Assembly (NCBI GenBank): GCA_012295275.1
Contig: CM022665.1
Coordinates: forward strand, 5,825,401 to 5,867,900
Origin: Chrysomallon squamiferum
Lineage: Eukaryota; Mollusca; Gastropoda; Neomphalida; Peltospiridae
Direction of reading: 5' to 3'
Length of the DNA: 42,500 nucleotides
The notes beneath the pieces are model-generated. The model did not search any database. It was not told the origin of the DNA and saw only the letters and a program-made list of their open reading frames with translations. How positions within the stretch are numbered: position 1 is the first letter of the stretch; each line of letters opens with the position of its first letter. Shown one piece after another: positions 14,816-27,384 of this stretch. The translations under genes and the position numbers were made by a program.

Positions 14816-14834
14816 TTTCTAAACATGCATACAT
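14806..14834 (-). promoter_or_regulatory. Cluster of three upstream ATGs just before the receptor start
   Basis: ATGs start at 14834, 14830 and 14826, within 19 bases of the main start. The first (G at -3) opens a 33-codon frame that overlaps the receptor start and stops at 14733. The second is in frame but stops after three codons at TAG 14819-14821. The third opens a six-codon frame that overlaps the main ATG and stops at 14806. Such uORFs usually lower translation of the main frame; that effect is inferred here. Confidence 0.55.
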
Positions 14835-14943
14835 TGCTCCTTTCTCGCTACGATGGTGTTGAAGAATGAGGAGGTGGACGTTGAAGTAAAGATTTCCATT
14901 CCATGTTTTTACTCCTGCTGTAAAATACCATTCCGATAATTTT
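14816..14943 (-). other. 5' untranslated part of the receptor exon
   Basis: These 128 bases lie between the acceptor AG (14944-14945) and the start codon. An in-frame TAG at 14819-14821 closes the receptor frame upstream, so this exon cannot supply extra N-terminal residues from an upstream exon unless a different acceptor is used. Confidence 0.7.
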
Positions 14944-14961
14944 CTGAAACAGAATAAACAG
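14944..14961 (-). other. Splice acceptor of the receptor exon
   Basis: In receptor sense the sequence CTGTTTATTCTGTTTCAG ends at 14944, a strong pyrimidine tract plus CAG. It implies at least one upstream non-coding exon to the right. That exon and the promoter were not identified. Confidence 0.72.
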
Positions 14962-17575
14962 ATTTATTAACGCCAGTATTATGTTATTTAAAATGCAGAA
15001 TTTCCTGCATAAAATGGAGTTATGTGCATTAAAAATAAGACAAGAGTATTAGCAATGTAGCTGATGGTTTGGGAGAACTTTTTTTTTTTAAATTTTAAAA
15101 TTCATCAGAAAGTGAATTTATTTACAAACATTATATAAATATTAAGAAAACTAACCCATGGTAAAAGCAGCAAAGAATTTTAGTCCTTTATTAATAAAAT
15201 ACCAAAGTGTTTATTATTATTACACTATTTAATAAGTAAAATAATTTGGCCTTGAGAAAGAAAGAATTCAGAAATCGTGATAATGAAAGTAGTACGACTC
15301 TTGTCTAAGTCTGAAAGAAAATTAAATAAGCTTTGGATAAAATAATTTTAGCATCTGTTTGTAGAAACGTTTATTCACAAAGAAACAAAATAAAAGAAAT
15401 AAAAACAAGGAGGCAACGAAAACAGAACATTTGAAAATACAGTTTTCAGTCTGTTATTTCTGTTATTTAATGTAGAACGAACGGTTTGAAGTATTTCATT
15501 ATACCACAGTAAGATGTCATTTCTAATTAAATCAGCTACATATTTCTGTTTTTTGTCATGGAATTTTAAATTAAACTATTTATTATTATTCGGTTTTAGT
15601 CCACAAAGGTTATTCTAGATTATATCTTTAGCAGAAGAAATGAAAAGAATGTTAAAGTTAACGTATTATTATATAAACGGACTACACATACATAAATAAC
15701 TGATCTATTGTCGAGGGGATTCGTCTTGGCAATGATAAAACGTAACGTCATCACTTTGTCTGTCTTGCAGGATGTGGTGTTAATTCCTTGCAGATTTCTT
15801 CAAAACAAGGTTAACACATCCAAGATTAAACACATTTTCCTCACAGTTGATTAATAGTGTGTCGGTCTTTACATTTATTAAATTTCAGTATTCACGTACT
15901 TCAGGTTTATTATGCAGACTTGTATTAGAATGATTTTTTAAGTATTTGTTATAAATATTGAAATTATATTTATGAAACATTAAAGTCTACCCCTGAAAAT
16001 TAAACTCTTCTGCTTACGTTGCTGAAATCCAGAAGCTTTCTGACTCAAACGAATATCTGGGATCCACAAGTCACAGGCCAGAAAGATTTTGTAAACGAAT
16101 TAGTGATTTCTTTTATGTACTGAACCCGCTCCACAACAGATGAATTACTGAAATATTGAAATTCAGTTTTATTTACTGGTGCTTGTATATTCAAAATACT
16201 TTCCAAAAATAACATTTTGATTCGTTGTTGTATTTCGATCATGTATATATATATATATATATATATATTTCACTAATTCATTTATCCATGTATCTTCGTT
16301 TCAAAAGCCTCACACAATCTAGCACTCGGTCTGGAAACATTTCAAAGTCAAGACTCATTTCCATCAAGCATAAAGTCTTAAAAAGTGATTGTTAATAATT
16401 TTTACCTTTAGCAAATCCTTTCTGTGAAAAACTAACAACGTTTTGAAAACTCCGGTAAGTATCATTGCAAATTGCACTGTATACCGATGACAAATAATTG
16501 TTTAATATCCTTGTTAACACAACCTATGTAAACCATTATTCAACAGTCCGACAGCGAATATCGACTAAAACAAATGATGATGAATTCAAAATCTCTTTTT
16601 TATTTTCATTGTTTGTGTGGAACGACATGGCATTTGTCAGAGACAAATCATTCATCGTTGTTGAAAACATCAATAAATCTTACGCTCAACATTCCTGCAA
16701 TAACCAAATCCAAAATTCCACTACCATTTGAATGGAATTCAACACGTTAATAAATTTAGTAAACATGTTTCCAACCGTTATTGATTGTTCCAGGTACCAA
16801 GTGGGATTCGGAACCTAATCTTTAACACACGCAGATTTTGATTTCTGCTCGTTACGAAGGATTTTTGTGTCAAAAACACGTGTCAGAATTTTTATTTGTA
16901 TTTTTATTTTTATTTTTTATTTTTACCTTTACGAACGTCTCTCTCCCATCTTATAAACCAAATGTTTTAACACATTATGTTGAGTCAGCCGTTTCGACGA
17001 CGTAAATATTTTCTTAATGGTAAACTACATCATAACAAATTATAGTCACAATTCATCTTAGTAAAGTAGACGATAATGTTAGTAAACCTGATAATACCCG
17101 CGTTCATGGCTGGATTTACCGAACATCTCATTTAGGTTAATTAACAACTTGACCACTTGACATTTATGTAGGCTGAAAACCAAACATTATATCGGTACAA
17201 AAAAAAAAAAAAAAAAAAATTTAGGTAATTTTTTTTATTTTATTTCTTTTCTTTTAAATATCTATATTTGATTGTCTTTGGGTATTTTATTTTATTTTAT
17301 TTATAATATACACTGTAATTTCTAACTTATTTATTTATTTATTTATACTGAAATTTATATATTTATTTTTTCATTCATTCATTCATTTATCTAGTCGAAC
17401 TGTCCGTGAGCCGGCTAATCAAAGTTCGATAGAAATGAAGTCGACTCTGGAATGTTATGTATTCTGTAATTTAAAAGTAAACAAATTAAATATGAAAGCC
17501 GGCACCAGCCTTCAACTTTCTTAGGAAACATTCAGCAGATGAAAGTGATATCTGCTCCATACCAAACAGAAAAGA
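14962..17575. other. AT-rich non-coding stretch, probable 5' intron or upstream region
   Basis: Mostly single-copy AT-rich sequence with a (TA)n at about 16243-16267, T-rich spaced repeats near 16893-16924, poly-A at 17199-17219 and TTTA-type repeats near 17288-17388. A 77-codon plus-strand frame at 16498-16731 has no motif. No gene was seen. Confidence 0.5.
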
Positions 17576-17593
17576 ACACACACACACACACAC

Positions 17594-17687
<94 letters not shown>
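17576..17687. repeat. (AC)n followed by (GA)n microsatellite
   Basis: A short (AC)n to about 17594, a TGC spacer, then about 90 bp of uninterrupted (AG)n to 17687. Confidence 0.97.
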
Positions 17688-17689
<2 letters not shown>

Positions 17690-17853
17690 CATAAATAATA
17701 ATTTGAAAAATAATAATAAAAACCCAGAACCGCAGGGTAAAGATATTTAATTAAAATGTGCTCGTGTATTGTGTTTCTGTGTGTTACGTGTTTTCGTCTA
17801 ATTTGGTTTCACTTTATTGTTTGACGCTGTGAACACGCTTACAGTTTTCTTTA

Positions 17854-17897
<44 letters not shown>

Positions 17898-18561
17898 TTT
17901 TTTTTCTTTTTTAACTTTTAATATTTTATAATCAGATCCTGGACACGAAACTTTGACAGAATTCAACGATAGTTCATTATTCTCTTGCTACCCATAATGT
18001 GATCACTTTGTGATGATTTCGACATGCTTATGGTTAATATTAATCAGAACTGACAAGTCGATGTTATTGCCTGCCATGTTAAACATGCTACCAAACGTGA
18101 AGTCAGACGTGCATACTGGCGCGAACTGCGGGTCAGGCCGTTTGGCAGGCAGACGATAACTGACCAAATTGAAAAATATAATCAATATGTCTTTCATGAA
18201 TGGAGAAGTGAGGCGAGCGAGGCAGTGCATGCTTCTGTAGTTTTTTGTTTTATGAAAAGCAATTCAGTCGGAAAGTGCGAGAATGGCTCTTTCGCAGTGC
18301 CGCTTTCTGCTCGTATAAAACATGCCATTTTCAACTCTACACGGTCACAAGTGTTTACTCGAGATAACCCAGAGTAGGAAATCCTGTGAAAATGTCCCCT
18401 GGTGTAGAAACAGCCCGATAGCTGAAATAATGAAGTCACTCTGTGCCCGTCAGCGCTTTTCTCGAAACCACGTGAAAAATTCGCTTCCAAAGGAGGTAAC
18501 ATCTTTGATCGTATTCCCAATTTTTAATTTATCACATAAATAAACGAAACAAGCACACAAA

Positions 18562-18646
<85 letters not shown>

Positions 18647-19173
18647 TGATAATAAAATATGAATAAACAAAAAGAAAGAAAGAAAGAAAGAAAGAAAAAA
18701 TAAGAAGGAAAGAAAGAAAGAGAAATAAATATCATCATGACTGTTAAGTGTAAAATAAATTCTTGTCGTTATTTCATAAACAACAATAATCACGACTCTC
18801 GAAATAATTATTTATTTATTTATTTATTTATTCATATATGTGTTTGTTTGTTTGTTTGTTTGTGATACATATCTTAAAATACGACGCATGAATAGACTAA
18901 GATAAATTATTTCGTGTAATATAATCTTAACTCTGCTGACCAGATTCGGACCAGACAGACGTGTGGTCTCTAGGACTTCTCTTAGCAAGTCTAAGATGCT
19001 TCGTGCCTGGCATAACAAAACTGACCTGACTAGAATCAGTCGCCTTAGCGTTGTAGAACCGTTCTGTCGCAATGCACACGTATCTCCACGATAAAGGAAA
19101 GATGAAAGAAATTATTCATTTTCAGCTGAAGCTTATAAAGCTTTAAAAAAAATCAGTATTACAGGACGTGTGT
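17688..19173. other. Non-coding stretch with several simple repeats
   Basis: Contains (ATT)n at 17858-17895, (AAAT)n then (AAT)n at 18558-18645, (GAAA)n at 18673-18722 and (TTTA)n/(TTTG)n at 18808-18864. The part at 18000-18520 is more complex and holds a 108-codon minus-strand frame (18194-18520) that lacks a proper ATG at its 5' edge and any recognisable motif. I do not call it a gene. Confidence 0.45.
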
Positions 19174-19408
19174 TTATGTATGTATGTATGTATGTATGTA
19201 TGTTTGTTTGTATGTATGTATGTTTGTTTGTATGTATGTATGTTTGTATGTATGTATGTTTGTTTGTATGTATGTATGTTTGTATGTTTGTATGTATGTA
19301 TGTATGTATGTATGTATGTATGTATGTATGTATGTATGTATGTTTGTTTGTATGTATGTATGTTTGTATATGTATGTTTGTATGTATGTATGTTTTGTTT
19401 GTATGTAT
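19174..19408. repeat. (GTAT)n/(GTTT)n tetranucleotide array
   Basis: TGTA repeats with periodic TGTT variants. All three plus-strand frames are open because the unit has no stop in these phases. They are not genes. Confidence 0.96.
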
Positions 19409-19548
19409 AATATTTATGTATGTCTGTGTGTAATATGTGTATGTGTATAATATTTATGTATGTGTGAACAGTGTATGTATATGTGTGTGTGTGTGTGTAC
19501 TGTTATATATATACGCAAGCACTCACACATCAGAAAGAGAGACAACGA

Positions 19549-19551
<3 letters not shown>

Positions 19552-19624
<73 letters not shown>

Positions 19625-19633
19625 AGAGAGAGA
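19552..19633. repeat. (GA)n microsatellite
   Basis: About 82 bp of GA with one AA interruption at 19620-19621. A short GT run precedes it near 19480-19498. Confidence 0.97.
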
Positions 19634-21373
19634 TATTCTTGTTTTTGTCTAAGGTTTCATTTTATTTCGTAATGTAGACACTTTGTTTTGTACCGCAATA
19701 CTCTGAATTTATTTTTGTGAACAAAATTTCTCACATTTATAGAAGTTATTGTTATACACAGACAGAGTGAAGTCAAAATAACCGAGTTATCCATTTTACT
19801 TTTCTACACTTACAACTCCAGCTATTTTTATTTTGTTATTTTTATTAAACATTCATTTATTTTTTTTTTTTTTTTTTTTTTTCGTTTACACTCCCATTTT
19901 CAAAGGTAATTTTCCAAATCCTATACACGAAAAGAAATTTTAATAATATTTTCTTTTACTTGCTTTTGTCAGACAGACAGTTCTAAAAATATCCATGTTT
20001 AATACTCAGTCTGAAGAATTACGACAGGAATAGAAACAAACTGTTGCTAAAAAGAATCTGTTGTTAAATAATAATCACCGTTATATCATGAATTAACATA
20101 ATAAAACGAAATCTGTGAAACTTGGGATACGTCATAGAACTTGCACAAATTGATTTTCTAAATAAACAGAAAAAAAAATCGAGACTGTTTGACAACAAAT
20201 TCAACAAACCAAGCTAGGGCGGTTCCATGATTTCCAAAAGTGGGGGTCGCTTTGATAAAAATTCTAAAATGAAATGATTTTGATATTGATGATCACCATC
20301 ATCATCGTCGTCGTCATCATCATCATCATAATAATAATAATAAATATTATAGTAATACATTTTTTTTTTTTAAATTAAAAGACTTTTGGCTGTCGGTCGT
20401 AACTCCCACCATTTATCAATGTACAGTTTTTTATTTTTCCATACAGCCATAAATAATTCAGTATCGCTTGCGGCAGAAGTATGAAGGTAAGCAGCTCTTA
20501 CTGGAGTTCTAACTGTATGAGGGATTTTTTTAAATTATTATTATTATTAATAAATAAATTAATAAATGAACAATAAAGGACAATTTCATAACAAAAATCG
20601 TTGAAATAACAAAAACTAAGCAATATTAAATAGCATCATTATATCATTTTAACACAAATTAAAATAGATTATATATTAAAAAATAAATAATAATAATAAT
20701 AAAAATTAATGTGAAGATTGCAATATTAAAAGAATTAAAAAAAAAAAAAAAAAAAAAAACACAGGAAAATATCAACATCGCCAGTGTCATAATTCTTTTT
20801 ATTTTCATTACGAATTTGTTAGATGTGAGAAATGAATATTTACAAAAAAAGGTTTTTGCCAAGTTGTATCGTGTTTAATATATACTGTTTTTATAGCGTG
20901 TAAAATACCCCTCCGTTTTGTTCTGTACGTTCCAAGTAGTTGGCTTGTACACTGAAATGTTTGTATGTCATCTAACACTTCTCACTTAAACACGCATTTG
21001 CTGAAAGGTTAGATTAAAAAGGTTAGATGAACGAATCTACAAGAAACTGCTGACGAAGATATTATTCTTCTTTTTCTGTCTACAGGAATATTACAAAAAG
21101 TCAAGACATGGCAATAAAATAAAATCTCCTCAACTGTTATTGACAAAAACGTTTTTTATTATTATTATTATTATTTGTTTTATTTTATTTTTTTATTTTT
21201 TTATTTTTTTATTTTTTATTTTTTTTATTTTTTTGTGGTGTAAGTGTTTTAGAACAGTGGACTTTGCATTTTTTAATATTTTTTTTTTGTTTTTGTTTTG
21301 TTTTTTTAAAGAAAAGAAAGAAGAAACAAGAAGGAAAAAACCGATTAATAACTCCAACATTTTAAAAATTCAT
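19634..21373. other. AT-rich non-coding stretch
   Basis: Contains poly-T at about 19860-19882, an ATC/ATA run at about 20288-20343, poly-A at 20738-20759 and T-rich spaced repeats at 21157-21235. A G-rich string at 20240-20250 resembles words found at ends of decayed DNA transposons, but no partner end was found. No gene was seen. Confidence 0.5.
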
Positions 21374-21748
21374 GCAGTAGTAGTAGTTTTAGTACCATGA
21401 GTCAGAAAATCGACAGAAGCAGCTGCTACAGTGGTGGTAGTAGCAGTAGTGTTAGTAGTAATGATAACGACAGTAGCTGTTGTTGTTGTATCAGTAGTAG
21501 TAACAGTACTAAAAGTAGTAGTTGTTGTAATAGTAGTATATAGTAGTTATGACTGTAACAGGCATGTAACAGTAGTAGTAGTATAGTAGTAGTAGTATAG
21601 TAGTAATAATAGTAGTAATGATAATGGTGGTAGCAATAGCAGATTAAAAACAATGATGTAGTAGAAGTAGTAGTAACAATAATAATAGCAGTAGAGTAGC
21701 AGCAGTAGTAGTAGTACTAGTAGTAGTACTAGTAGTAGTACTAGTAGC

Positions 21749-21797
<49 letters not shown>

Positions 21798-21933
21798 CCA
21801 ACACTAGTAGCAGTAGAGATAGTGGTAGTAGTATTATTTGTAATAGTACTAATGATAGTAATAGAGACGGTAATAATAATAATTTTGATAGTAATATTAG
21901 TAAAAGTCATCGTAGTAATAATGGTAGTAGTAG
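21374..21933. repeat. Degenerate (AGT)n field
   Basis: A long run of AGT/AGC/AAT triplets, with a purer AGT core near 21705-21795. The Leu- or Thr-rich frames on the minus strand are translations of the triplet repeat. Confidence 0.93.
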
Positions 21934-22924
21934 ATGGAGAATATTGCTTCTGTACAGTTAAATTTATTTTTGGCTGTGTGAGTATACATACTGTTAAATC
22001 AAATCTCAAAGTCTACTCTAGCAGTACTTTTTTCTTTTACCTTTTATAGTCAACATATATATTTTTTTTTTTAAATATCTTTTCAGCATATTCAAGAGTT
22101 ACTGTAAGAAACCCCTCTCCAAACAAACAAAAAATAAAAAAAAATAAAAAAAAAATAAAAAACATAACCCCAGTACCTACAGAATATGCAGAATATAATG
22201 TGACTAGTACACAGTCATATATTATTTTACTCCTTTCAGAATTCTTTTGTACAAATTCTTCCAAGGATGTTATACTGAAATACATTTGTGATACGACAGA
22301 CAAGAACATATGTAATTAAAATAATTATTTTAAAGTAAAATATTCCAAATTCTACTGTAAAACCACAGAAAGAATCTAAAACAGACCGCATTCTATCTCA
22401 TACAGCTTACGTTACATTAACCCATCGAAAACAATTCTCTTGTTTTTCTATTCTGTTTTCAGATGATATGAAGTTTTAGCTGTAACAAAAATGGTTAATA
22501 CTATATAACTTTGTAAGGAATAAAAACAGATAATAATCTAAATTTCTGTATCTTCACAGGACACACATCAAACTTCACATTTAATTTTTTCCTGTTCTCT
22601 CAAATATTATATCTATTCTAATAATACTGAAAATGCACGGAGCACATACTACACTGTGCCGCAGTATTTCCGTTCTTCCATAAACTGAAAAATCTATAAG
22701 AAAAACGTAAATTAATCAACACGGTGCTATTTGTTATCTGACCCCGCTGTAAAACAGTGACCTAACAACGAAAGAAAGTTACTCAAATCCATTATTACCC
22801 ATTGCCTTTATTAGTGGGAGGAATAGATCAAGTGAAAATAGAGACCGGGGTAATCAAGAAAGAGAATGCAAAACTTCATGACAAAGGAAATATAAACAGG
22901 AGAAGAAGACGATGACTAAGAAAG

Positions 22925-23010
<86 letters not shown>

Positions 23011-24632
23011 GAGGATAATCATGGTAATTAAAATAGTGACGAAAATAAAGATAGAGAATAATATGAAGATTGAAAAGATAAGAAAATATTCTGATGACGA
23101 TATTAGATTATGACAGTGCTGAGGAAACTATGATGGTAATAGTAAAATGTACATATATTACTATTACTACTACTAGTTCTACTTTAACAACGACTATTAC
23201 TATTACTACTACCAATACTACTAGTAATACGACGACTGCTACTACTACTTCTACTGAATGCCATCAAAGATAAAAGGATTCATACAGGAAATCGATAGTA
23301 TACTACTGAATAGACAGCCAGGTAGATGCAATACACATACATACATCTGTACAGACACACAGTAATAGAAACAACTTGCATGACATCTTGATCCTTCTTT
23401 CTTTTCTTTTTTTTTTCTTTCTTTTTTTGTCTGTTATAAGTGTAACTGGAAATTTCATCCTATCGAACTAATTATATCAAACTAAATATAAAAACCTATA
23501 AAAATAAAAATAAAAAAGAAGGAAGGATTTAAAAGAAAGTCACAGTATTAAACCCGTTATTAACGTTATAAAAAGAAATTTCACGACCATCATCATCATC
23601 AGGATCGCCATAAAATTCATTAACATCTTTCTTATCATCTGGGTCATTAGCAACAATCCCAGTTTACTTGGTTTTTTTTTTTTTTTTTTTTTTTTTCTTT
23701 GATGTTTCGAAACCAGATTTATTTGAATCCAATAAATCATTAATCTACAAAAAAAAAAAAAAAAAACATAACCTGTGAGTTTTTAAAAGCCATCGTCATT
23801 AAGAAACACAATCACTGTGTTTAAAATGAAAATAAATTTTTTATTTCTGTCGATATACCCAGATTCGATTTTATCGATGACGAAAGTTCCCGGGAATTAT
23901 TTTGACGTTCAAGCAAACCCGATCCGTGTAATTCCTACAAACTTGTTTTCGCTACATTCGTTGACTAATCGGCCCCATTAACTTGGAGAACCAAGCCGGT
24001 TTTCACGCAGCTTTTCAGTTCGATTATTTTTTTTCTTCTTTCACACCAGAAATGAGAAACCATCGAACAGGAATAATGTCGATTAAAAACCTTATGCTGA
24101 TGTCGGACATTGCTTGTGACCATCCGAGGCCAGAGTTTGCTTTGTACGGAGTCGCCTTTCAAATTCAAAGACTTCATCTTCCATTAAGAAAACATTACCT
24201 AAAGGACGAAAAGGTCCTGTGTGCATAGAGAAAATACGTAATTCATGTCGAGGAAATTGGTTATTTCTTTTACTGTGGCAAGGCGGCAGCTTTTTCCCAT
24301 TTTTCTTCTTTTTTCCCCCCTTTCTTCCTTTTCTTGTTGAATTTATATTGGAAGCAACGATTTCTAATAATTTGAATACCTCAGTAAAGTTTAAATGTAC
24401 TTTTGTTAACTTAAGAAATTTTAACAGTAGAGCGGGTCTCTGAATTAGCACTTGTTCACAAATCAAAACCAGCTTGAAAAAACAAAATAAACAACTAGCA
24501 ATTTATTTACAAAGTAAGCATATAACAAAGAGTTTTTTTTGTTTTTTTTTTTTGTCTAAGCAATCTCTGAACAAAATGAGCACTCCATTGACTACTTTTC
24601 AATACCTGAATCGCTTACATAGAAAATGTAGA
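21934..24632. other. Mostly non-coding stretch with a few simple repeats
   Basis: Contains (GA)n at 22927-23007, a degenerate (ACT)n field at 23153-23251, T-rich and A-rich blocks near 23399-23427 and 23505-23522, and homopolymers at 23672-23695 and 23750-23766. The sequence at about 23880-24460 is more complex and has opposed open frames: minus 24092-24466, 124 codons with no ATG at its edge, and plus 23983-24228. Neither resembles a known family, and overlapping frames on both strands argue against calling either. Confidence 0.4.
22927..23007. repeat. (GA)n microsatellite
   Basis: About 81 bp of uninterrupted GA, then a short G run. Confidence 0.97.
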
Positions 24633-25060
24633 ATAAAAATAACATTCTGTTTCTTATTGTAATTTACGTATGATTGAAATGTAGACCTAAAATAGCATTC
24701 TGTTTCTTATTGTAATTTACGTATGATTAAAATGTAGACTAAAAATAACATTCTGTTTCTTATTGTACATATGATTAAAATGTAGACTAAAAATAACATT
24801 CTGTTTCTTATTGTAATTTACGTATGATTGAAATGTAGACTAAAAATAGCATTCTGTTTCTTATTGTAATTTAGGTATGATTAAAATGTAGACTAAAAAT
24901 AACATTCTGTTTCTTATTGTAATTTACGTATGATTAAAATGTAGACTAAAAATAACATTCTGTTTCTTATTGTAATTTACGTATGATTGAAATGTAGACT
25001 AAAAATAGCATTCTGTTTCTTATTGTAATTTAGGTATGATTAAAATGTACATTAATGTTA
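24633..25060. repeat. 53-bp tandem repeat, eight copies
   Basis: The word CATTCTGTTTCTTATTG starts at 24643, 24696, 24749, 24797, 24850, 24903, 24956 and 25009: period 53 with one 48-bp copy. Later in each unit come TACGTATGATT and AAATGTAGACT. Sub-variants (AACATT versus AGCATT, TACG versus TAGG) recur in the same order in copies 4-5 and 7-8, which points to duplication of a multi-copy block. No coding role is visible. Confidence 0.95.
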
Positions 25061-25103
25061 AACAAGAATTCAGAATGATCAATTGGTTGTGAATAATGTA
25101 GAT

Positions 25104-25441
25104 CAGCGTTTTCCAGCCTGTGGTCCGCAGATCTTTGGGCGTCACACAAAAGTCGTAGAGGGTGTTTCTGGGCTAAGTTCAAAATATCGAGAGGCTGCAG
25201 TGTAAAAAACTAACTCCTCAGAATAAGGCTGATAAAATTGAACTTTCAAAATTTCATTATATCTTTATTTTCAGTTACAAATATCTTTCAGTTTGGAGTT
25301 GAAACTAGAAATACGACTTTGTTGTTAGTTAATAAAATCGGCTTGTTGAATAGACAGACGTTTACAAAGTATGGGGGGGGGGGGTGGAAATTAATTTAAA
25401 TAAACGGGTTCTGGTAGTAAAAAGGCTATGAACAACTGCTG
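25104..25441. mobile_element. Possible non-autonomous hAT-like DNA transposon remnant
   Basis: The left edge reads CAGCGTTTTCCAGCCTGTGG. The right edge, read inward on the other strand, starts CAGCAGTTGTTCATAGCC. The two can be aligned as imperfect terminal inverted repeats of the CAG-starting kind common in hAT elements. The interior (338 bp in all) has no transposase frame and holds a G run at 25374-25382. No clean 8-bp target duplication was seen, which lowers confidence. Confidence 0.3.
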
Positions 25442-26389
25442 TAGGTTCAGTATTTCTTTGAGAGTGATATACAAACTTTAGTTTATATTTGACACATCCT
25501 ACATCAGTTATCAAATCAAAGATTTTCAATACAAATATTTGTGAACTGGTCAGAACAATAAAAATAAAACTGGTTCGTATGTGTGTATCAATTTGTTTAT
25601 CAATCCATCCGTCTGTCCTCCCCCCATCTCTGTGACTATCTGTTCATCTGATCTTCTGTCCAAAAAAACCCAAAATGAAATAAATTTTATAATTTTATTT
25701 TCTACAATGCTCCTGCTTATTAAATAACAGCGCTATCAGATAAACGTAATGAACTCACACTTGACGAAAATCTTCACTGAGTCAAAAGACAGCTTATTAA
25801 TGAATCTGTAGTTATGCGAAAAGAATCCACACAAAACTTGTTTTACGATTTTTAAACATAATTACTGTTTCAAATAAGCCTAGATAACCAAAACTGTCCT
25901 TGCTGAAAACAAAAAATAAAAAAAGGATTCGAGTTTGTTAATCAACTGGAGAGCATTGATGTCGTTAAGTAAAGTCTATCATCCCCTCCCTCCCTCAAAA
26001 AAAAAAAAAAGTAAACAAATTTAAACACGCTTCTTTTCAATTTATTTTTGTCATTAATGAAAAATAATGTCCATTATTTGTCAGTGTAAGAGATCCACCG
26101 ACAAATAACTTCATGACCTTCACTACCATGTAAGAATTAATGAAGAGATTTTTTTTCTCCCCCATATTCAGAAAATAAATTAAACAATCGATTTTTCAAA
26201 CAGCCCTGCTGCCTTTGTCTTTGCTCTGAAAACAGGTGCACGCCGAACTAGGGAAGTTCATTTTAGAAGAAGAAGGCTCAAAATAAAGCTGTTACATAAT
26301 AAACGTTCGGTAAAGATAACTGCGTGTGTGAAGTCTGTATGTGTGTCTCGTTCTCGGTTTCAGTATATGTGTATGTGTGTGTGTCTGTA
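25442..26389. other. AT-rich non-coding stretch, no gene seen
   Basis: Single-copy sequence with a short C-rich patch near 25620 and a poly-A run near 25997-26010. No open frame or RNA gene stands out. Confidence 0.5.
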
Positions 26390-26501
26390 TGTAAGTATGT
26401 ATTTGAGTGTTTGTATGAATGTATGTGTATATATATGTATGTCTGTATGTAAGTATATAAGTATGTTTGTATGCCTGTATGTCTGTGTGTCTGTGTGTCT
26501 G

Positions 26502-26537
<36 letters not shown>
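26390..26537. repeat. (GTAT)n-type and (TA)n microsatellites
   Basis: Degenerate GTAT/GTCT repeats are followed by (TA)n at 26508-26536. The cysteine/valine-rich and histidine-rich frames across it are repeat artefacts. Confidence 0.92.
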
Positions 26538-26541
<4 letters not shown>

Positions 26542-27384
26542 ATGTGTGTTTGTGTGTGTGCGCGTAGTTTGTCAGCGAACAACTGAATTTGTTTCTTCCC
26601 ATTTTTAAACACTGACTATGTGAAGAATTAAATAACCCGTATATAAAACAAAATATTTATTCATAAATACATACAAATAACTGGCCTTTTTGACATTAGG
26701 CCTAATGCGCGCGCACTCCTCACACGCATACACGCATTTCAGTTTAGAGCAATATTAATCTACTTCGTCTTTTCAAGATCCAAATCACACTTCCTGTTAA
26801 CTTTTCCGCTAGTTTTAACATCGTAAAGAAAGAGGAAAAACTGACCGATTCCAAACATGCACCATTGCTCTGCAAACAGATGCTTCGTAGATTGCTGATC
26901 GGTGGTAATTAGGGGTATTCAGAAAGGCGAAGCAAGAACGTGCTATCTGAGACCAGCTCGTTTTATCTGACATCAGAGAGGTAATTTGGTTTTAGGATTT
27001 CATTCAATAACTCCGAGTCCCATACAAGACGGGATCAGAAGAGGACATCAAGGGCTGTCTTGGAGAAGAAAAAAAAGGCAAATGGTTTGGGATAAACGGT
27101 TCCCCTTCGAGCAAATTGCAGCATACAATGACCAGAAAACGTTCTCAGAATTAATATTTGCTTGAAAACGAATAGCATTCAGATTAATTACAACTCGTTT
27201 CAGAAGTAAAGTAGTACGGATATCAAGACCGCCAGGGCACAGAACCATAAGTGATTTAGACATACTCTAGACATTCATTTTCGTTTTTATATTTTTATAA
27301 CAAATCTCAGAAGGAAAGGCAGCAAAGAAGAAGCGCTTTATTTATCGATGCATTCATCACATTTTTTGTTCTATGATTATACAG
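26538..27384. other. Single-copy non-coding stretch
   Basis: Moderately complex sequence with a GCGCGCGC-like patch at 26707-26714. A 71-codon minus-strand frame at 27048-27263 has no known motif. No gene is called. Confidence 0.4.

Noticed and set aside
18194-18520. 108-codon minus-strand frame
   Set aside because: It begins at TTG with no ATG near its start, has no recognisable motif and a shorter antisense frame overlaps it. Kept only as a note in the region entry.
24092-24466. 124-codon minus-strand frame
   Set aside because: No ATG at its edge, a lysine-rich centre from a T/C-rich homopolymer patch, and an opposing open frame on the plus strand. No family resemblance seen.
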